Source: Acidobacteriota bacterium (GTDB taxonomy: Bacteria; Acidobacteriota; Blastocatellia; RBC074). From it: a stretch of 64,000 nucleotides of DNA. Positions within the stretch are counted from its first letter, which is position 1. Each line of letters begins with the position of its first letter. Made by a program: the position numbers and the translations under genes. The stretch spans positions 291,637 to 355,636 of the forward strand of contig JAFDVI010000005.1 of the NCBI GenBank assembly GCA_018269055.1, written 5' to 3'. The notes beneath the pieces were generated by a model. It saw only the letters and a program-made list of their open reading frames with translations, made no database searches and had not been told where the DNA came from. This document shows positions 26,379 through 36,621 of this stretch, in pieces.

Positions 26379-28535
26379 ATGTCTCGGTGCCAGCGTTGCT
26401 TTGGCGAACTGTCTGAATTCGCCGTTTTTTGTCCCAACTGCGCCCAGGTTCACGACCCCAATTTGTCTCAATTGATGAATTTGACAGTGGGAGGCCGTTA
26501 CAAGCTTTACCGCCGGTTAGGACAGGGCGGGCTTTCAACGGTGTTTGCCGCCACGGATTTGCAAACCGATAACGTGGTGGTCGTCAAAGTCAGCGATCCG
26601 GCGCAACTTGTAAAGCGCGAATTGACTTACGCGATTGACGCCGAAACAGCGCAAAATTACTGGCGGGAAATGTTGGAACGCATGCGCCGCGAAGCCGAAG
26701 TGCTGACAGAAATTGATCATCCGAACATTGTTCGTTTTTTCGATACCGGCATGATCGGCGACGATTTGCGGTTTGCCGTGATGGAGTTTCTGCGAGGACA
26801 AACCTTGCGCGAAAAACTCGACGCGCACGGCAAATTGGAAGTCGCCGAAGCCGCGAACATCACATTGCAAATTTGCGATGCGCTCGGCGAAGTCCATACG
26901 CGCGGCATCGTGCATCGCGACATCAGCCCGCGGAACGTAATAATTGTGGATTGCGGATTGCGGATTGCGGATTCTGATGTTTCGAAACATCTCCAATCTT
27001 CAATCAACGATTTCCAGGAAGCATTTATCGCCAGTCAATCTGCAATCCGCAATCCGCAATCCGCAATCAAGTTGATTGATTTTGGCATCGCCAAGTTTCC
27101 GCAGCCTCCGGGCGCGCCGCCGTTCACACAGTATTCGGTGTTGAGCGGAACGGTTGCATACGCTTCTCCGGAACAATGCCAAAGCCGTGCGGTGGATCAT
27201 CGGTCGGATATTTATTCGCTGGGCGTGATGCTGTACGAAATGCTGACTGGCGAGCGTCCGTTCAAAGGACGCACGCCGACGGAAATCGCTATTTATCATT
27301 TGCAGGCAGAACCGCAGCCTCCTCGGCAATTGAATCCGGAAATCCCCGTAAACCTGGAAAAACTCCTTTTGCGCGCGTTAGCCAAATCGCCCGAAGATCG
27401 GCAACAAAGCGTTCAGGAATTGGCCGATGAGCTTCGATTGGCCGCGCGTCAGGTGGTGATTCCATTGACGGCTGACGCTCCAACGGATTTTCAGTCCGAT
27501 GAAGAGTTGGCGGAGTTGGATCGGTTGACGTTGGTTCGTCGCCGTCGTCGTCGCGTCGCTGTGGCGGCTGCCGTCGTGTTGTTGGCCGTTTTGGCAGGCG
27601 CGATTTTCGGCAGAAACTGGCTCGCCTCGCGCGCGCTGCCCTTGATCGAGGACGCGAAAGAGTTGGCGGCAATGCCTTCGCCGTCGCCGAGCGCCACGGT
27701 TCCGAGTGACTTGGATTCGCTAGAGTTGGCGGCGCAGCTTCCCGCCGATCCGCTGACCGGGAATCGTCCTGGCAATGGGATGATCGCAAAAAATCCTTCA
27801 TCGCCTTCGACAGGCGTAAACCAATCAGTGCAGCCGCCGAGCGGCAAACCGGGTTCCTCTTCTCAAACGTCTGCCACAGTGTCGGGCGGCGGTTCGGTGA
27901 AAAATTCGATCAAGCCGCAAACGCAAATAACGTCTACGCCGCCAGTGGCAGGTCCAAAAGCGCAGCCGCAAACGACACCCGCGCCGACTCCGGCAGTTGC
28001 AGTCACGCGACCGCCGCAGCCAACACCGCAGCCGCCTCAACCTGCCGATCAGCCGAATAACACGCAAACTCAGCAAAAATCCGAAGATCGCAAAGTCCGG
28101 CCACGTGATGATGACACGATGGCGCGCGCTTCAAACGACGACACCAATCGTGAGGTCGCAACCTCTAAGCGGGATCGAATTGCGAATAATCGTGATCGCG
28201 ACGAGGGAAATCTTCGTCGCGATTCCAGAGATTACGAAGACGGCGATGGGCGCGGAACTGCCAGTCGCCGGGATTCCGAACAGATCGGCCCGAAACTGAT
28301 TCAGTGGAGTGGCCGCGTCAACGGCGAGCGCGAAGTGTTGATTGATTTGCCGGGAACGCCGGGAACTTTGGAAATTCCGCGCGTATACAGACATCGCGTT
28401 GGAGTGATCGAACCGCCAAGCCCCTCAAATCGCTGGCGGCTTGCACGCCTGAGAGTGTTTGGTGATGGCGGCGTTTCGTTCGTCGTTCGTTGGTGGCCGA
28501 TGGCCAACCAGTTCACAAAACTGGCTGGCCAATGA
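26379..28535 (+). CDS. Zinc-ribbon Ser/Thr protein kinase with palindrome-encoded insert
   Basis: 718 residues. The N-terminus is a double-cysteine zinc ribbon (C4, C7, C18, C21). The kinase domain spans about 40-360: glycine loop RLGQGGLSTVF, lysine in VVVKVSD, HRDISPRN at about 179-186, DFGIAKF at about 234-240, YASPEQ and RSDIYSLGVMLYEMLTGERPF. The HRD and DFG aspartates are 53 residues apart instead of about 18 in protein kinase A. The extra 35 or so residues (CGLRIADS ... SAIRNPQSAI) are encoded by a palindromic DNA element (26944-27070). A hydrophobic helix (VAVAAAVVLLAVLAGAIF, about 393-410) after a run of arginines anchors the protein, and a Pro/Gln/Ser-rich then charged outer region follows. 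The frame is intact, so the kinase may be active; that is not shown. Confidence 0.9.
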   Translation: MSRCQRCFGELSEFAVFCPNCAQVHDPNLSQLMNLTVGGRYKLYRRLGQGGLSTVFAATDLQTDNVVVVKVSDPAQLVKRELTYAIDAETAQNYWREMLERMRREAEVLTEIDHPNIVRFFDTGMIGDDLRFAVMEFLRGQTLREKLDAHGKLEVAEAANITLQICDALGEVHTRGIVHRDISPRNVIIVDCGLRIADSDVSKHLQSSINDFQEAFIASQSAIRNPQSAIKLIDFGIAKFPQPPGAPPFTQYSVLSGTVAYASPEQCQSRAVDHRSDIYSLGVMLYEMLTGERPFKGRTPTEIAIYHLQAEPQPPRQLNPEIPVNLEKLLLRALAKSPEDRQQSVQELADELRLAARQVVIPLTADAPTDFQSDEELAELDRLTLVRRRRRRVAVAAAVVLLAVLAGAIFGRNWLASRALPLIEDAKELAAMPSPSPSATVPSDLDSLELAAQLPADPLTGNRPGNGMIAKNPSSPSTGVNQSVQPPSGKPGSSSQTSATVSGGGSVKNSIKPQTQITSTPPVAGPKAQPQTTPAPTPAVAVTRPPQPTPQPPQPADQPNNTQTQQKSEDRKVRPRDDDTMARASNDDTNREVATSKRDRIANNRDRDEGNLRRDSRDYEDGDGRGTASRRDSEQIGPKLIQWSGRVNGEREVLIDLPGTPGTLEIPRVYRHRVGVIEPPSPSNRWRLARLRVFGDGGVSFVVRWWPMANQFTKLAGQ
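26944..27070. repeat. Palindromic element inside the kinase coding sequence
   Basis: The left arm carries GGATT-GCGGATT-GCGGATT units with a 7-bp period (26948-26973). The right arm (27037-27070) carries the complementary AATCCGC units. The centre is about 63 bp. Outside the element the kinase sequence matches its family on both sides, so the element lies between conserved subdomains VIb and VII. The total inserted length is a multiple of three and has no stop codon. Confidence 0.88.
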
Positions 28536-28545
28536 GAAAACCCGG

Positions 28546-31056
28546 CTAGTTTGCTCTTCCGGCAGAGCCAATGGGATCGCCTGGCGGTTGGGGCAACGGA
28601 TGCGCCGGTTGACGCGTTGCGTCGGGACGATTCAGGAATCGTTCGATGTCTTCTTGAACCGCGCGGCGATGCGCATCGGTTGTCGGAGTTTTCAGCATGG
28701 CATTCAAACTTCTCAGTCCCGCTGAAGCTTCAGCCCGAACCAATGGCGAAGCGTTTTCATCGCTGGCCAAGGCCATCAGTTTTTGCACGGTTACACTTTG
28801 CACTGTCTGTTGAATGGCTTTGTGCTGCGCGTTTGCGGTCGCCGGAGCCTTCCAGGTGGCGGTGAGAATCGCACCAATCACTTCCTTCAAATCCGGATTG
28901 GCCGGGTTTTCCGAGTGAAACTGAATCAATCGCGCAGCACGGCTCGGATCGAGAATCGCGCCAAGCGAAATGTCTGTTGCGATGGCCGCAGCCGCCAGCG
29001 GATCGAACGCCGGATCGGTTCGGCGGCTGAAGTATTCTGCCGTGCCGCCTTCAAAGCCTGTGGCAATCGGCGGAATCAAATCCAGAATGGATTGCGGCAA
29101 CGCCAATTCCTCGACTTTAATCGTTTCCAGAATCGCTTTTAGGGCTTCGCGTTGTTTGGCTGCTGGAACGACTTCGCGAAATTTCGCGGGGCTGGGACCA
29201 TTGGCGGTTTTCATCGCGTAGGTGAAATACAAGCCACCCAGCGATTTGGCCGCCGCGATGGTTTGGTAACGGTGATGCAAATACAGCGGCAACAGCTTGG
29301 CTTCCAGGGCGGACATCGGCTGGCCGACGTTGATGCTTTTCAGCCCGAAATCTTTCAGCGCAATGCGGCGAACCTCCATTTCGTGGCGCAGCGTGGCGAT
29401 GGCGTCTGACCCGTTATCCCACACGCTGGCCAGCGGATGCGCCGTGCTGACACCGCGCGCATCGCCATCGTCAATAAACAACATTCCATCTGCCAAACCC
29501 TTCTGAATGATTTTCTCAAGCTCCGCTTTTTCATCCGTACCGGCAGGGAATTCGGCATACGCAAAGGTGACCGCGAATTTATCGAACGGCCCAATCCCGA
29601 CGGCATAAGCGTTCGACAAATCCAGCTTGCCGTTTTTGATTTCGACCATCGGCGCGGGGTAATCCATCACGGAGCCACGGTTGTAACTCGAAGCCGCGAA
29701 GTTGTGGCTGAATCCAAGCGTGTGGCCGACTTCGTGCGCCGCCAGTTGTCGAATGCGCGCCAGCGCCATTGCCGTCGAATCGGTCGCCGGATCGAGCGAC
29801 GCTGCGGTCAGGTAATCCGCGTCCGGCGCGTCGGCGGCCTCGCAGTAATTTTCAAAATCCGGTTGGCCGTTGGTCATTGCAACGTTGGCTGGAATCATTC
29901 CGGTTCCCAGCATCACATCCTGTCGAATTCGCAAACTACCGAGTGTGACAACGCCTTTGATGATTTCGCCTGTGCGCGGATCGCCGACTTGCGAACCATA
30001 CGACCAGCCGCGCGTCGAACGATGCACCCAGTTGATCATGTTGTATCGAATATCCATCGGGTCAGCGTCCGCGGGCAGCACTTCAACGCGAAAAGCGTTT
30101 TTGAACCCTGCGGCTTCAAAGGCCTGCGTCCACCACGAAGCGCCTTCGACCAGGGCAGACCGAATCGGTTCGGGCGCGCCATTGTCCACGTAATACACGA
30201 TCGGTTTGACGACTTCGCTGACGGCGGCGTTCGGGTCTTTCTTCTGCAATCGGTGGCGGCGAATCCAACGCTTTTCCACCGGCGTGTTGTACGGCGAAGC
30301 GTAATCGTAAAACATCAAATCGTTGGCGCTGACGCGCGGATCGTATTCGCGCGGTTTGTAATTCAAATCGGGAAGTTCGACGAATGAATGATGCTGGCGG
30401 ACGGTGACGGCTTGCGGAGAAGGTGTCACGCTTTGCAAAAAACGCCCTGGCTCATCGCCCGTCAGCGTGATGACGGTTTCGATTTCAGTGTTTTTCGGAA
30501 AGCCTTTGGTGCGCGGCAGATAAAACGCACTTCGTGATTCGTCGAAACGATAATTGCCCTGCCGCATTCGGCGCAAGGTTTCGACAACGCCCGTCGCATC
30601 ACGCATAAACAGCGGTGTCGCATCCACCAACACGCGATCGCCTTCGGCGGCTTCGACCTTGAAGCCGCAAATAACTGACCGCGCGAACGAATCCGCGACT
30701 GCTCGGCGCTCGGCTTCGTCGTTCGACAAAGCGCGATAGCGATAGTTCGGCTGGATCATCAAGACCTTTTGGCCCACGCGCTCGAAATATACGACCTGCG
30801 AAGTCCCCAAACGACCACGATCCAGCCCAATATCGTTTGATCCGATTCCGGCGGGAAGGGAAGTTTGATAGAGCATTTCCGTGTTGAAGCGCGAAATCTC
30901 CATCCACAATTTGCCCTGCGCCGCATCCCAGTAAATCGGCACGTAACCGTCAATCTTCTGCAGATTGACCGTTTTGGCGGAGATGGTTGGCGTTGTTTGC
31001 GCATTGATTGCCAGGGCGCAAAACAGCGCCAGCAAAATTGTACCGAGGGATCGCAT
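28546..31056 (-). CDS. Secreted zinc metalloprotease, DUF5117/DUF4953 family
   Basis: 836 residues. A signal peptide ([17 protein letters not shown]) precedes a large N-terminal beta domain (DUF5117/5118-like; [20 protein letters not shown]). The metzincin-like zinc site [11 protein letters not shown] lies at about 441-451, providing H441, E442, H445 and H451. The domain continues to about 560 ([11 protein letters not shown] supplies the Met-turn). The C-terminal portion is helical. The ATG follows GGAG by eight bases. The gene converges on the kinase gene with only 10 bp between the stops. Such enzymes are common in Bacteroidota and Acidobacteriota and are thought to be secreted peptidases; substrates are unknown. 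Confidence 0.88.
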   Translation of the reverse strand: MRSLGTILLALFCALAINAQTTPTISAKTVNLQKIDGYVPIYWDAAQGKLWMEISRFNTEMLYQTSLPAGIGSNDIGLDRGRLGTSQVVYFERVGQKVLMIQPNYRYRALSNDEAERRAVADSFARSVICGFKVEAAEGDRVLVDATPLFMRDATGVVETLRRMRQGNYRFDESRSAFYLPRTKGFPKNTEIETVITLTGDEPGRFLQSVTPSPQAVTVRQHHSFVELPDLNYKPREYDPRVSANDLMFYDYASPYNTPVEKRWIRRHRLQKKDPNAAVSEVVKPIVYYVDNGAPEPIRSALVEGASWWTQAFEAAGFKNAFRVEVLPADADPMDIRYNMINWVHRSTRGWSYGSQVGDPRTGEIIKGVVTLGSLRIRQDVMLGTGMIPANVAMTNGQPDFENYCEAADAPDADYLTAASLDPATDSTAMALARIRQLAAHEVGHTLGFSHNFAASSYNRGSVMDYPAPMVEIKNGKLDLSNAYAVGIGPFDKFAVTFAYAEFPAGTDEKAELEKIIQKGLADGMLFIDDGDARGVSTAHPLASVWDNGSDAIATLRHEMEVRRIALKDFGLKSINVGQPMSALEAKLLPLYLHHRYQTIAAAKSLGGLYFTYAMKTANGPSPAKFREVVPAAKQREALKAILETIKVEELALPQSILDLIPPIATGFEGGTAEYFSRRTDPAFDPLAAAAIATDISLGAILDPSRAARLIQFHSENPANPDLKEVIGAILTATWKAPATANAQHKAIQQTVQSVTVQKLMALASDENASPLVRAEASAGLRSLNAMLKTPTTDAHRRAVQEDIERFLNRPDATRQPAHPLPQPPGDPIGSAGRAN

Positions 31057-31069
31057 TTTTGTTCTCCGT

Positions 31070-32341
31070 TTACTTTGAAGGTTTTTCGATTCGGTAAAGG
31101 TGAGTTCGCGTTCTCAGGTAAAACGCTTTGCCAGCGATTGCTGGTGAGGCCAGGAAGCCGTCTTCAAGATTGTTTTCTGCCAGCTTTTCGTAGGTCCTGC
31201 CGGGTTTGATGACTGTGGTTTTGCCTTCTTCGCTGAACATCCAGATTTTGCCGTCGGCATAAACCGGCGAAGCGGAGTATTCGCCGCCGATGCGTTGTTG
31301 CCAGACGATGTTGCCGGTTTTGGCTTCGACGCAGGTGGCGATGCCGGTGTCGCCAATCATGTAAATCAAATCGTCAATCAGCAGGATCGAGGGCTTGTTC
31401 GATGCGCCACGTTTGACTCGCCAAGCGACGTGCGTGTCCGTGATCAAGCCGTTGCCGCCAGTGCGCACGGCGTACAGTTGACCGTTGGAAAATCCCGTCG
31501 GGTAAAAAATCATTCCGAGTCCAATCACCGGGCGCGTGCTGGCGGAATGTTGGCCGCGCTCTTCGACGCGCCAGAGTTCTTTGCCGGTAAAGGGGTCGTA
31601 GCTGTATGCCGCTTTTGCGCCGAGGCTGATCATTTCCCAGCGTCCGTTGATCTGTTCGACTTGCGGCGTGGCAAAGGCTTTACGCAAATCGCCCTCAGCC
31701 GCAGGTTTTCCGTCTTTATCCAAATCCTGAAAATCTATCGAACGTTCCGTACGCCAGATGGTTTTGCCCGTGTTTTTATTCACCGCGACGACGAATTGAT
31801 GGTCGCTGCCATCGAAGTGCATCAGCAGCATGTCGCGGAAAATGACCGGAGAAGAGCCGGAACCTCGGAAGTGGTTGCACTCAAAATCGCGGCGTTCCCA
31901 CAAAACCTTGAAGGTTTTGGTGTCAATCGCCGCCGTTCCGGGCGAACCGAATGTGATGTAAACGCGGCCTTGTTCGATAACCGGTGTGGGCGAAGCGTAG
32001 GTGTTGAACGGATGCGCGTATTGCGGCTGAGCGACATCAAAAAGTTTGATGTCGCGAATGAGCTTGCCCGAGTCTTTGTCCAGACAGAGCGCAAAAAGTT
32101 GTTTTCCGTCTTTGCTCGCGGTCGTCAACCAAATCTGTTTGCCGAAAATCACGGGCGAAGACCATCCGCGATCGTGAATCGGCGTTTTCCAGACAATGTT
32201 TTGCGTTTCGCTCCAATTCAGCGGCAGGTCTTTCGCATCGGAATGGCCGTTGCCATCCGGGCCGCGAAACTGCGGCCAATTGTCCGCAGCCATCGTCATC
32301 AAGCTGAGCGTTGCAAGAAACACGGGGATGAGCTTTTTCAT
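31070..32341 (-). CDS. Exported PQQ-type beta-propeller (outer-membrane assembly/dehydrogenase-like)
   Basis: About 423 residues from ATG 32341, with GAGG six bases upstream; the longer frame begins within a repeat element. A signal peptide ([16 protein letters not shown]) leads to [15 protein letters not shown], the usual opening of this family, and successive PQQ-like blades ([76 protein letters not shown]). Tryptophan-docking positions are preserved. Members are mostly scaffolds or quinoprotein-like enzymes. There is no clear cofactor ligand to call a dehydrogenase. It stops 13 bp before the metalloprotease start codon, so the pair is probably one transcript. Confidence 0.82.
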   Translation of the reverse strand: MKKLIPVFLATLSLMTMAADNWPQFRGPDGNGHSDAKDLPLNWSETQNIVWKTPIHDRGWSSPVIFGKQIWLTTASKDGKQLFALCLDKDSGKLIRDIKLFDVAQPQYAHPFNTYASPTPVIEQGRVYITFGSPGTAAIDTKTFKVLWERRDFECNHFRGSGSSPVIFRDMLLMHFDGSDHQFVVAVNKNTGKTIWRTERSIDFQDLDKDGKPAAEGDLRKAFATPQVEQINGRWEMISLGAKAAYSYDPFTGKELWRVEERGQHSASTRPVIGLGMIFYPTGFSNGQLYAVRTGGNGLITDTHVAWRVKRGASNKPSILLIDDLIYMIGDTGIATCVEAKTGNIVWQQRIGGEYSASPVYADGKIWMFSEEGKTTVIKPGRTYEKLAENNLEDGFLASPAIAGKAFYLRTRTHLYRIEKPSK

Positions 32342-32363
32342 TCTTGCCTCACGGAAAAAATTT

Positions 32364-32512
32364 GGAGTGCTACGCCTTCGGCGTAGCTTTGGTAGTCCCT
32401 CTTTCCAACACAAGGTTGAATAATCAGGAATGCGTCTTCAGAATTCAGTGAAGATTCCAGAGTGCGTGAACTCTAAAGGACTTCCAAAGCTGCGCCAAGA
32501 GCGCAGCACTCC
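32364..32512. repeat. REPIN-like double palindrome with 35-bp arms
   Basis: Left arm 32364-32398 and right arm 32478-32512 pair over 35 bp with six differences. Each arm carries an inner hairpin, GCTACGC...GCGTAGC in the left and GCTGCGC...GCGCAGC in the reverse complement of the right. The A-T to G-C exchange is compensatory. It fills the gap between the PQQ propeller and dnaJ. Confidence 0.78.
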
Positions 32513-32525
32513 AAACCTGTGTGAA

Positions 32526-33644
32526 TTACCCGAAAATGTCTTTAACCTTGCTGCCAAATCGTTTTGCCGCGCTTTCCTGCTGTTTTTCTTCAATGGCGGC
32601 AAATTGTTCCAGCAGTTTTCTTTGTTCGCGGGTCAGGCGAGTCGGCGTGACGATGTTCGCGACCACAAACAGATCGCCGCGACCATGTCCTTGCAGGGAA
32701 ACGATGCCTTTGCCTTTCAGGCGGAAGATCGAACCGGTTTGCGTGTATTCGGGAATGGTCAACGTCTCTTCGCCATCCAACGTGGGCACTTTGATTTCCG
32801 CTCCCAGCGCGGCCTGGCTGAAGGTGATCGAAACGGCGACGTACAAATTGTTGCCTTGCCGCTCGAAAACATCGTGTTCCTTGACGTGAATGACGACGTA
32901 TAGATCGCCGTTTCCGCCGCCACTGCGACCGGCTTCGCCTTCACCGGCCAGACGCAATCGCGCACCAGTGTCTACGCCTGCAGGAATTTTGATCTCGATC
33001 TCATGTTCATTTTCGATCAGACCTTGCCCGAAGCAGGTTCTGCATTTGTTGGGAATGACACGTCCTGTGCCTCTACATTGATCGCAAGTGCGGCTGACAG
33101 AAAAGAATCCCTGCTGGTAACGAATCTGGCCAACGCCTCCGCAAGCGTTGCAGGTAATCGGTGAAGACCCGGCGGCGGCTCCGGTGCCGTTGCAGGTTTC
33201 GCAGTTTTCCAGCCGCGGAATCGAAATTTTGGTTTTGTGTCCAGCGGCAGCTTGTTCCAGCGTGATTTCCAAATCAAAGCGAAGATCAGAGCCGCGTTGC
33301 GCTCCGCCGCGACGGGAATTGCCGCGACTGGTTCCAAACAGGTCGCCGAAAATATCGCCGAGGATGTCTTCAAATCCGCCGAAGCCTTCGTTCGCCCATG
33401 GCGCCGAGGCTGCGGATGATCCAACGCCAGCGTGGCCGAATCGGTCATAGCGAGCGCGGCTATCCGAATTGGACAGCACGCCGTATGCTTCGTTCAATTC
33501 CTTGAACTTTTCCTCAGCTTCGTGATTTCCAGGGTTTTTATCGGGGTGATGCTGCATCGCCAGCTTGCGATAGGAGCTTTTGAGCTCCTGATCGCTTGCG
33601 GTACGGCTGACGCCCAGCACTTCGTAATAATCTCGCTTGCTCAA
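32526..33644 (-). CDS. dnaJ: Chaperone protein DnaJ (Hsp40)
   Basis: 372 residues, full-length class I DnaJ. It has a J domain at 1-70 with HPD at 33-35 and a Gly/Phe-rich linker ([28 protein letters not shown]). Next is a zinc domain with four CxxCxGxG-type units ([32 protein letters not shown]). It ends in C-terminal client-binding beta domains and a dimerisation tail. DnaJ presents unfolded protein to DnaK and stimulates its ATPase. It lies 83 bp downstream of hrcA on the same strand and is probably transcribed with it under heat-shock control. The dnaK and grpE partners are not in this window. Confidence 0.97.
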   Translation of the reverse strand: MSKRDYYEVLGVSRTASDQELKSSYRKLAMQHHPDKNPGNHEAEEKFKELNEAYGVLSNSDSRARYDRFGHAGVGSSAASAPWANEGFGGFEDILGDIFGDLFGTSRGNSRRGGAQRGSDLRFDLEITLEQAAAGHKTKISIPRLENCETCNGTGAAAGSSPITCNACGGVGQIRYQQGFFSVSRTCDQCRGTGRVIPNKCRTCFGQGLIENEHEIEIKIPAGVDTGARLRLAGEGEAGRSGGGNGDLYVVIHVKEHDVFERQGNNLYVAVSITFSQAALGAEIKVPTLDGEETLTIPEYTQTGSIFRLKGKGIVSLQGHGRGDLFVVANIVTPTRLTREQRKLLEQFAAIEEKQQESAAKRFGSKVKDIFG

Positions 33645-33727
33645 AGTTGCTTACCTCAATTGTTCAGTGTGATCTGGTTTTCTGGGGAAACGAGGTCAAT
33701 AAAACGACAGCAGTAGTGAGATAGAGG

Positions 33728-34810
33728 TCATCCTGCTTCATAATCAGGCGCTTCGGCAAGCGCCTGTTCCAGCAGTCGCGCGACGTAATTGACGATGCCA
33801 ATCATGCGCGCATATTCCATTCTGACAGGGCCGACAACGCCAATGCTGCCGACGATCTGGTTATCGTACCCATAATGCGATGTGATGACTGCGCAACGGC
33901 TCAGACCTGGCAGGCTGTTTTCCGCGCCAATGCGTATGGAAACGGACTGTTGAGGCGCATTGCTTAAACATTCAGTCAGAATTTTCACTAAACGGCTTTT
34001 TTCCTCAAAAACACGTAACAATTCACGAATCTTTTCAATATCGGCAAAGTCGGTTTTAGAAATGATGTTTGATGCGCCTTCGACAAATACGTCAGGTTGC
34101 CCTTGTCCTGGTTCGGTCAGTTCGCGATTACAGATCATAATCGCGTTTTGCAAGAACCGGTCATACAAAGCTCTTTCTTCGGACAGGCGCTTTAGCAACT
34201 CAGTGCGGATGGCAGACAGGCTCATTCCCATAAAGTTGGCGTTGACAAAATTGGCCGTGGTGTTCAATTCGTCCTGGGTCAAGTCTTCGTCAATTTTCAC
34301 CACCCTGTCCTGCACGATTCCGGCGCGGGAAACGGTAATCACCAAGATGCGGCCATCCCCCAGACGAACAAAATCAATATGTTTGATGATTTCGTGGCTC
34401 AGGCTTGGAGAAACGACAATCCCAACGTTTTCAGATAGTTGCGACAACAACTGCGACGCGCGGGACATCACCTGGTCAGAGGCGCCGGACGCCTGTGTAC
34501 GCATCCCAGTCTGAATGGCTGTTTCATCCAATTCCGACAAGGCGGGGCGCACCAAAATGTGATCCACAAAAAAACGGTAGCCTTTGTCGCTCGGAACGCG
34601 CCCCGCGGAAGTGTGCGGTTGCTCCACATAACCGGCTTCTTCCAATTCCGCCATAATGTTACGAACGGAAGCCGCTGACACTCCCTGGCTGCTGAGTTGG
34701 GAAATGGTGCGCGAGGCGACCGGCTCGCCGGTGGCGATGTGCGTCTTTATCAACAATGCCAGCAATTCGCAGCTTCGTTGATCCAGAATTTCCGAACCGA
34801 GCCTGATCAT
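33728..34810 (-). CDS. hrcA: Heat-inducible transcription repressor HrcA
   Basis: 360 residues. The N-terminal winged helix (about 5-75) has LDQRSCELLALLIKTHIATGEPVASRTISQL and the wing NIMAELEEAGYVEQPHTSAGRVPSDKGYRFFVD, which is diagnostic of HrcA. A GAF-like middle and the C-terminal VGPVRMEYARMIGIVNYVARLLEQAL complete it. HrcA binds CIRCE operators and represses chaperone genes, with GroEL assisting its folding. A degenerate CIRCE lies 65-91 bp upstream, so autoregulation is likely. The order is hrcA-dnaJ, without grpE or dnaK between them. Confidence 0.97.
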   Translation of the reverse strand: MIRLGSEILDQRSCELLALLIKTHIATGEPVASRTISQLSSQGVSAASVRNIMAELEEAGYVEQPHTSAGRVPSDKGYRFFVDHILVRPALSELDETAIQTGMRTQASGASDQVMSRASQLLSQLSENVGIVVSPSLSHEIIKHIDFVRLGDGRILVITVSRAGIVQDRVVKIDEDLTQDELNTTANFVNANFMGMSLSAIRTELLKRLSEERALYDRFLQNAIMICNRELTEPGQGQPDVFVEGASNIISKTDFADIEKIRELLRVFEEKSRLVKILTECLSNAPQQSVSIRIGAENSLPGLSRCAVITSHYGYDNQIVGSIGVVGPVRMEYARMIGIVNYVARLLEQALAEAPDYEAG

Positions 34811-34873
34811 GATCGAGTCACACGTGAAAAGAAAAAAACTGTATGAATCCCTCTGCTCAAAAGCGAAGCGGAA

Positions 34874-34901
34874 ATTAGCACCGTGCCCAAAATAGTGTCA
34901 A
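34874..34901 (-). promoter_or_regulatory. CIRCE-like operator overlapping the hrcA promoter
   Basis: Read on the minus strand, TTGACACTA and CGGTGCTAA are separated by 9 bp (34875-34901). The CIRCE consensus is TTAGCACTC-N9-GAGTGCTAA, so the halves match six and seven of nine bases with perfect 9-9-9 geometry. The same bases form a sigma70 promoter, TTGACA (34901-34896) with 16 bp to GCTAAT (34879-34874). HrcA binding would therefore cover both boxes. No other gene start is nearby on this strand. Confidence 0.65.
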
Positions 34902-35202
34902 GCCGGTCGCCTCAGTGGATTTACCAAGCCGATAATCGTAAAAGTTGAAGGCGTTATTGTCAGAATTTCTGACTGATTTGGCTTGGGATTGCTGAGACTT
35001 CAGCCGTCTCTAAGCCAGGCGGCATCTTTTTTTTGCCCGTCTTGCAAGGGCAGGGAGGTTGTACTAAGATTCGCAACCTAGTAATCAAGCTTCCAAATTG
35101 GTACCCCAACAACCGTTTGCAAATCATTGCCGCATTCTTCGGTCGCCTGACCTTCCGGAATGTGTAACGGGTGTAGAGCACCAAACAACAAGAAAGGTTC
35201 GG
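34902..35202. other. Leader region upstream of the nuo operon, no gene seen
   Basis: No open frame here is convincing. There is a weak GCCG...CGGC hairpin followed by eight T residues (about 35003-35034), which could act as an attenuator or terminator on the plus strand. No promoter box of good quality was found for nuoA. Confidence 0.35.
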
Positions 35203-35577
35203 ATGAAAGCATACGCTCCAATACTGATTGTGTTCATCTTCGTGATGGGGTTTGCGGTGACGAACATCATCCTGACGCACCTGGTGGGCAAGCGCAAAGA
35301 CACGCGCGCCAAGTTAATGCCCTACGAGTGCGGAATGGATCCGGTTGGGTCTGCGCACCAAAGGTTTTCGGTCAAGTTTTATCTGGTGGCGATGCTGTTT
35401 ATTTTGTTCGATATCGAAGCGATTTTTCTGGTGCCGTGGGCCGTCGTTTTCAGAAGCCTGATTACCAAGCTTTCCCGCCCGTTTGTATTCTTCGAGATGG
35501 TGATCTTTTTTGCGGTTTTGCTGGTGGGGTATCTTTACGTATGGAAAAAAGGCTTGTTTGAGTGGAATCGCACCTAA
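35203..35577 (+). CDS. nuoA: NADH-quinone oxidoreductase subunit A
   Basis: 124 residues from ATG 35203, which has AGAAAGG five bases upstream; the longer frame from 35098 is not needed. Three membrane helices are visible. The conserved loop is KLMPYECGMDPVGSAHQRFSVKFYLVAMLFILFDIEAIFLVPWA, with the Cys and acidic residues that contact the quinone cavity. NuoA forms part of the membrane arm interface of complex I near NuoH, NuoJ and NuoK. It opens a 13-gene operon that runs to 49997. Confidence 0.96.
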   Translation: MKAYAPILIVFIFVMGFAVTNIILTHLVGKRKDTRAKLMPYECGMDPVGSAHQRFSVKFYLVAMLFILFDIEAIFLVPWAVVFRSLITKLSRPFVFFEMVIFFAVLLVGYLYVWKKGLFEWNRT

Positions 35578-35613
35578 ACTCCACCCCTGAAAGTTCAAAT
35601 CAGAGATAAAGTT

Positions 35614-36111
<498 letters not shown>

Positions 36112-36115
36112 AGAA

Positions 36116-36610
36116 ATGTCCGAATCCATAGAGCAAACACAAATGCACCCCTCGCGCTATGCGGACGCTTCTCTGATCCGCACCAAGTTCGCAGACACAA
36201 TCGAAGAGATCATCGAAGCCATTGGCGAAGTTACGCTGGTCGCCAAGCGCGAAGGCTTGGTCGAATTGATGACGTTTCTGCGCGACGAACCGAGCCTGAA
36301 ATTCAACTATTTGAGCGACATTGGCGGCGTTGATCTGGGCGAGTTTGCCAGCCCGCGATTTGCTGTCGCTTATCAGCTTTATTCGCTGGAGCACAACCAT
36401 CGGCTGCGCGTGAAGGTGTTTTTGGAAGAAAAAGACGCGAACCTGCCGACGATGTGGAATATCTGGAAAGCGTCCAACTGGTTGGAGCGCGAAATTTACG
36501 ACATGTTTGGCGTCAACTTTGAAGGGCATCCTGATCAGCGACGGATTCTGATGCCAGCGGATTACGAAGGGTATCCGCTGCGGAAAGACTTTCCGATCAA
36601 AGGCTACTGA
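36116..36610 (+). CDS. nuoC: NADH-quinone oxidoreductase subunit C
   Basis: 164 residues from ATG 36116, four bases after the nuoB stop; an upstream in-frame start at 36071 would overlap nuoB and is less likely. The C-terminal signature EREIYDMFGVNFEGHPDQRRILMPADYEGYPLRKDFP is the 30-kDa subunit hallmark. The N-terminal 30 residues look family-specific. NuoC packs on NuoD in the peripheral arm. It is a separate protein here, not fused to NuoD as in some Gammaproteobacteria. Confidence 0.96.
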   Translation: MSESIEQTQMHPSRYADASLIRTKFADTIEEIIEAIGEVTLVAKREGLVELMTFLRDEPSLKFNYLSDIGGVDLGEFASPRFAVAYQLYSLEHNHRLRVKVFLEEKDANLPTMWNIWKASNWLEREIYDMFGVNFEGHPDQRRILMPADYEGYPLRKDFPIKGY

Positions 36611-36621
36611 AATTTAACGAT

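Noticed and set aside
26944..27070. Kinase gene considered a pseudogene or spliced by an intervening sequence
   Set aside because: The palindrome keeps the frame open and both flanks are normal kinase sequence, so a coding insert is the simpler reading; no intron or intein features were seen.
35003..35034. Terminator or attenuator before nuoA
   Set aside because: The stem is only four base pairs with a large loop; the T run alone is not enough for a firm call.
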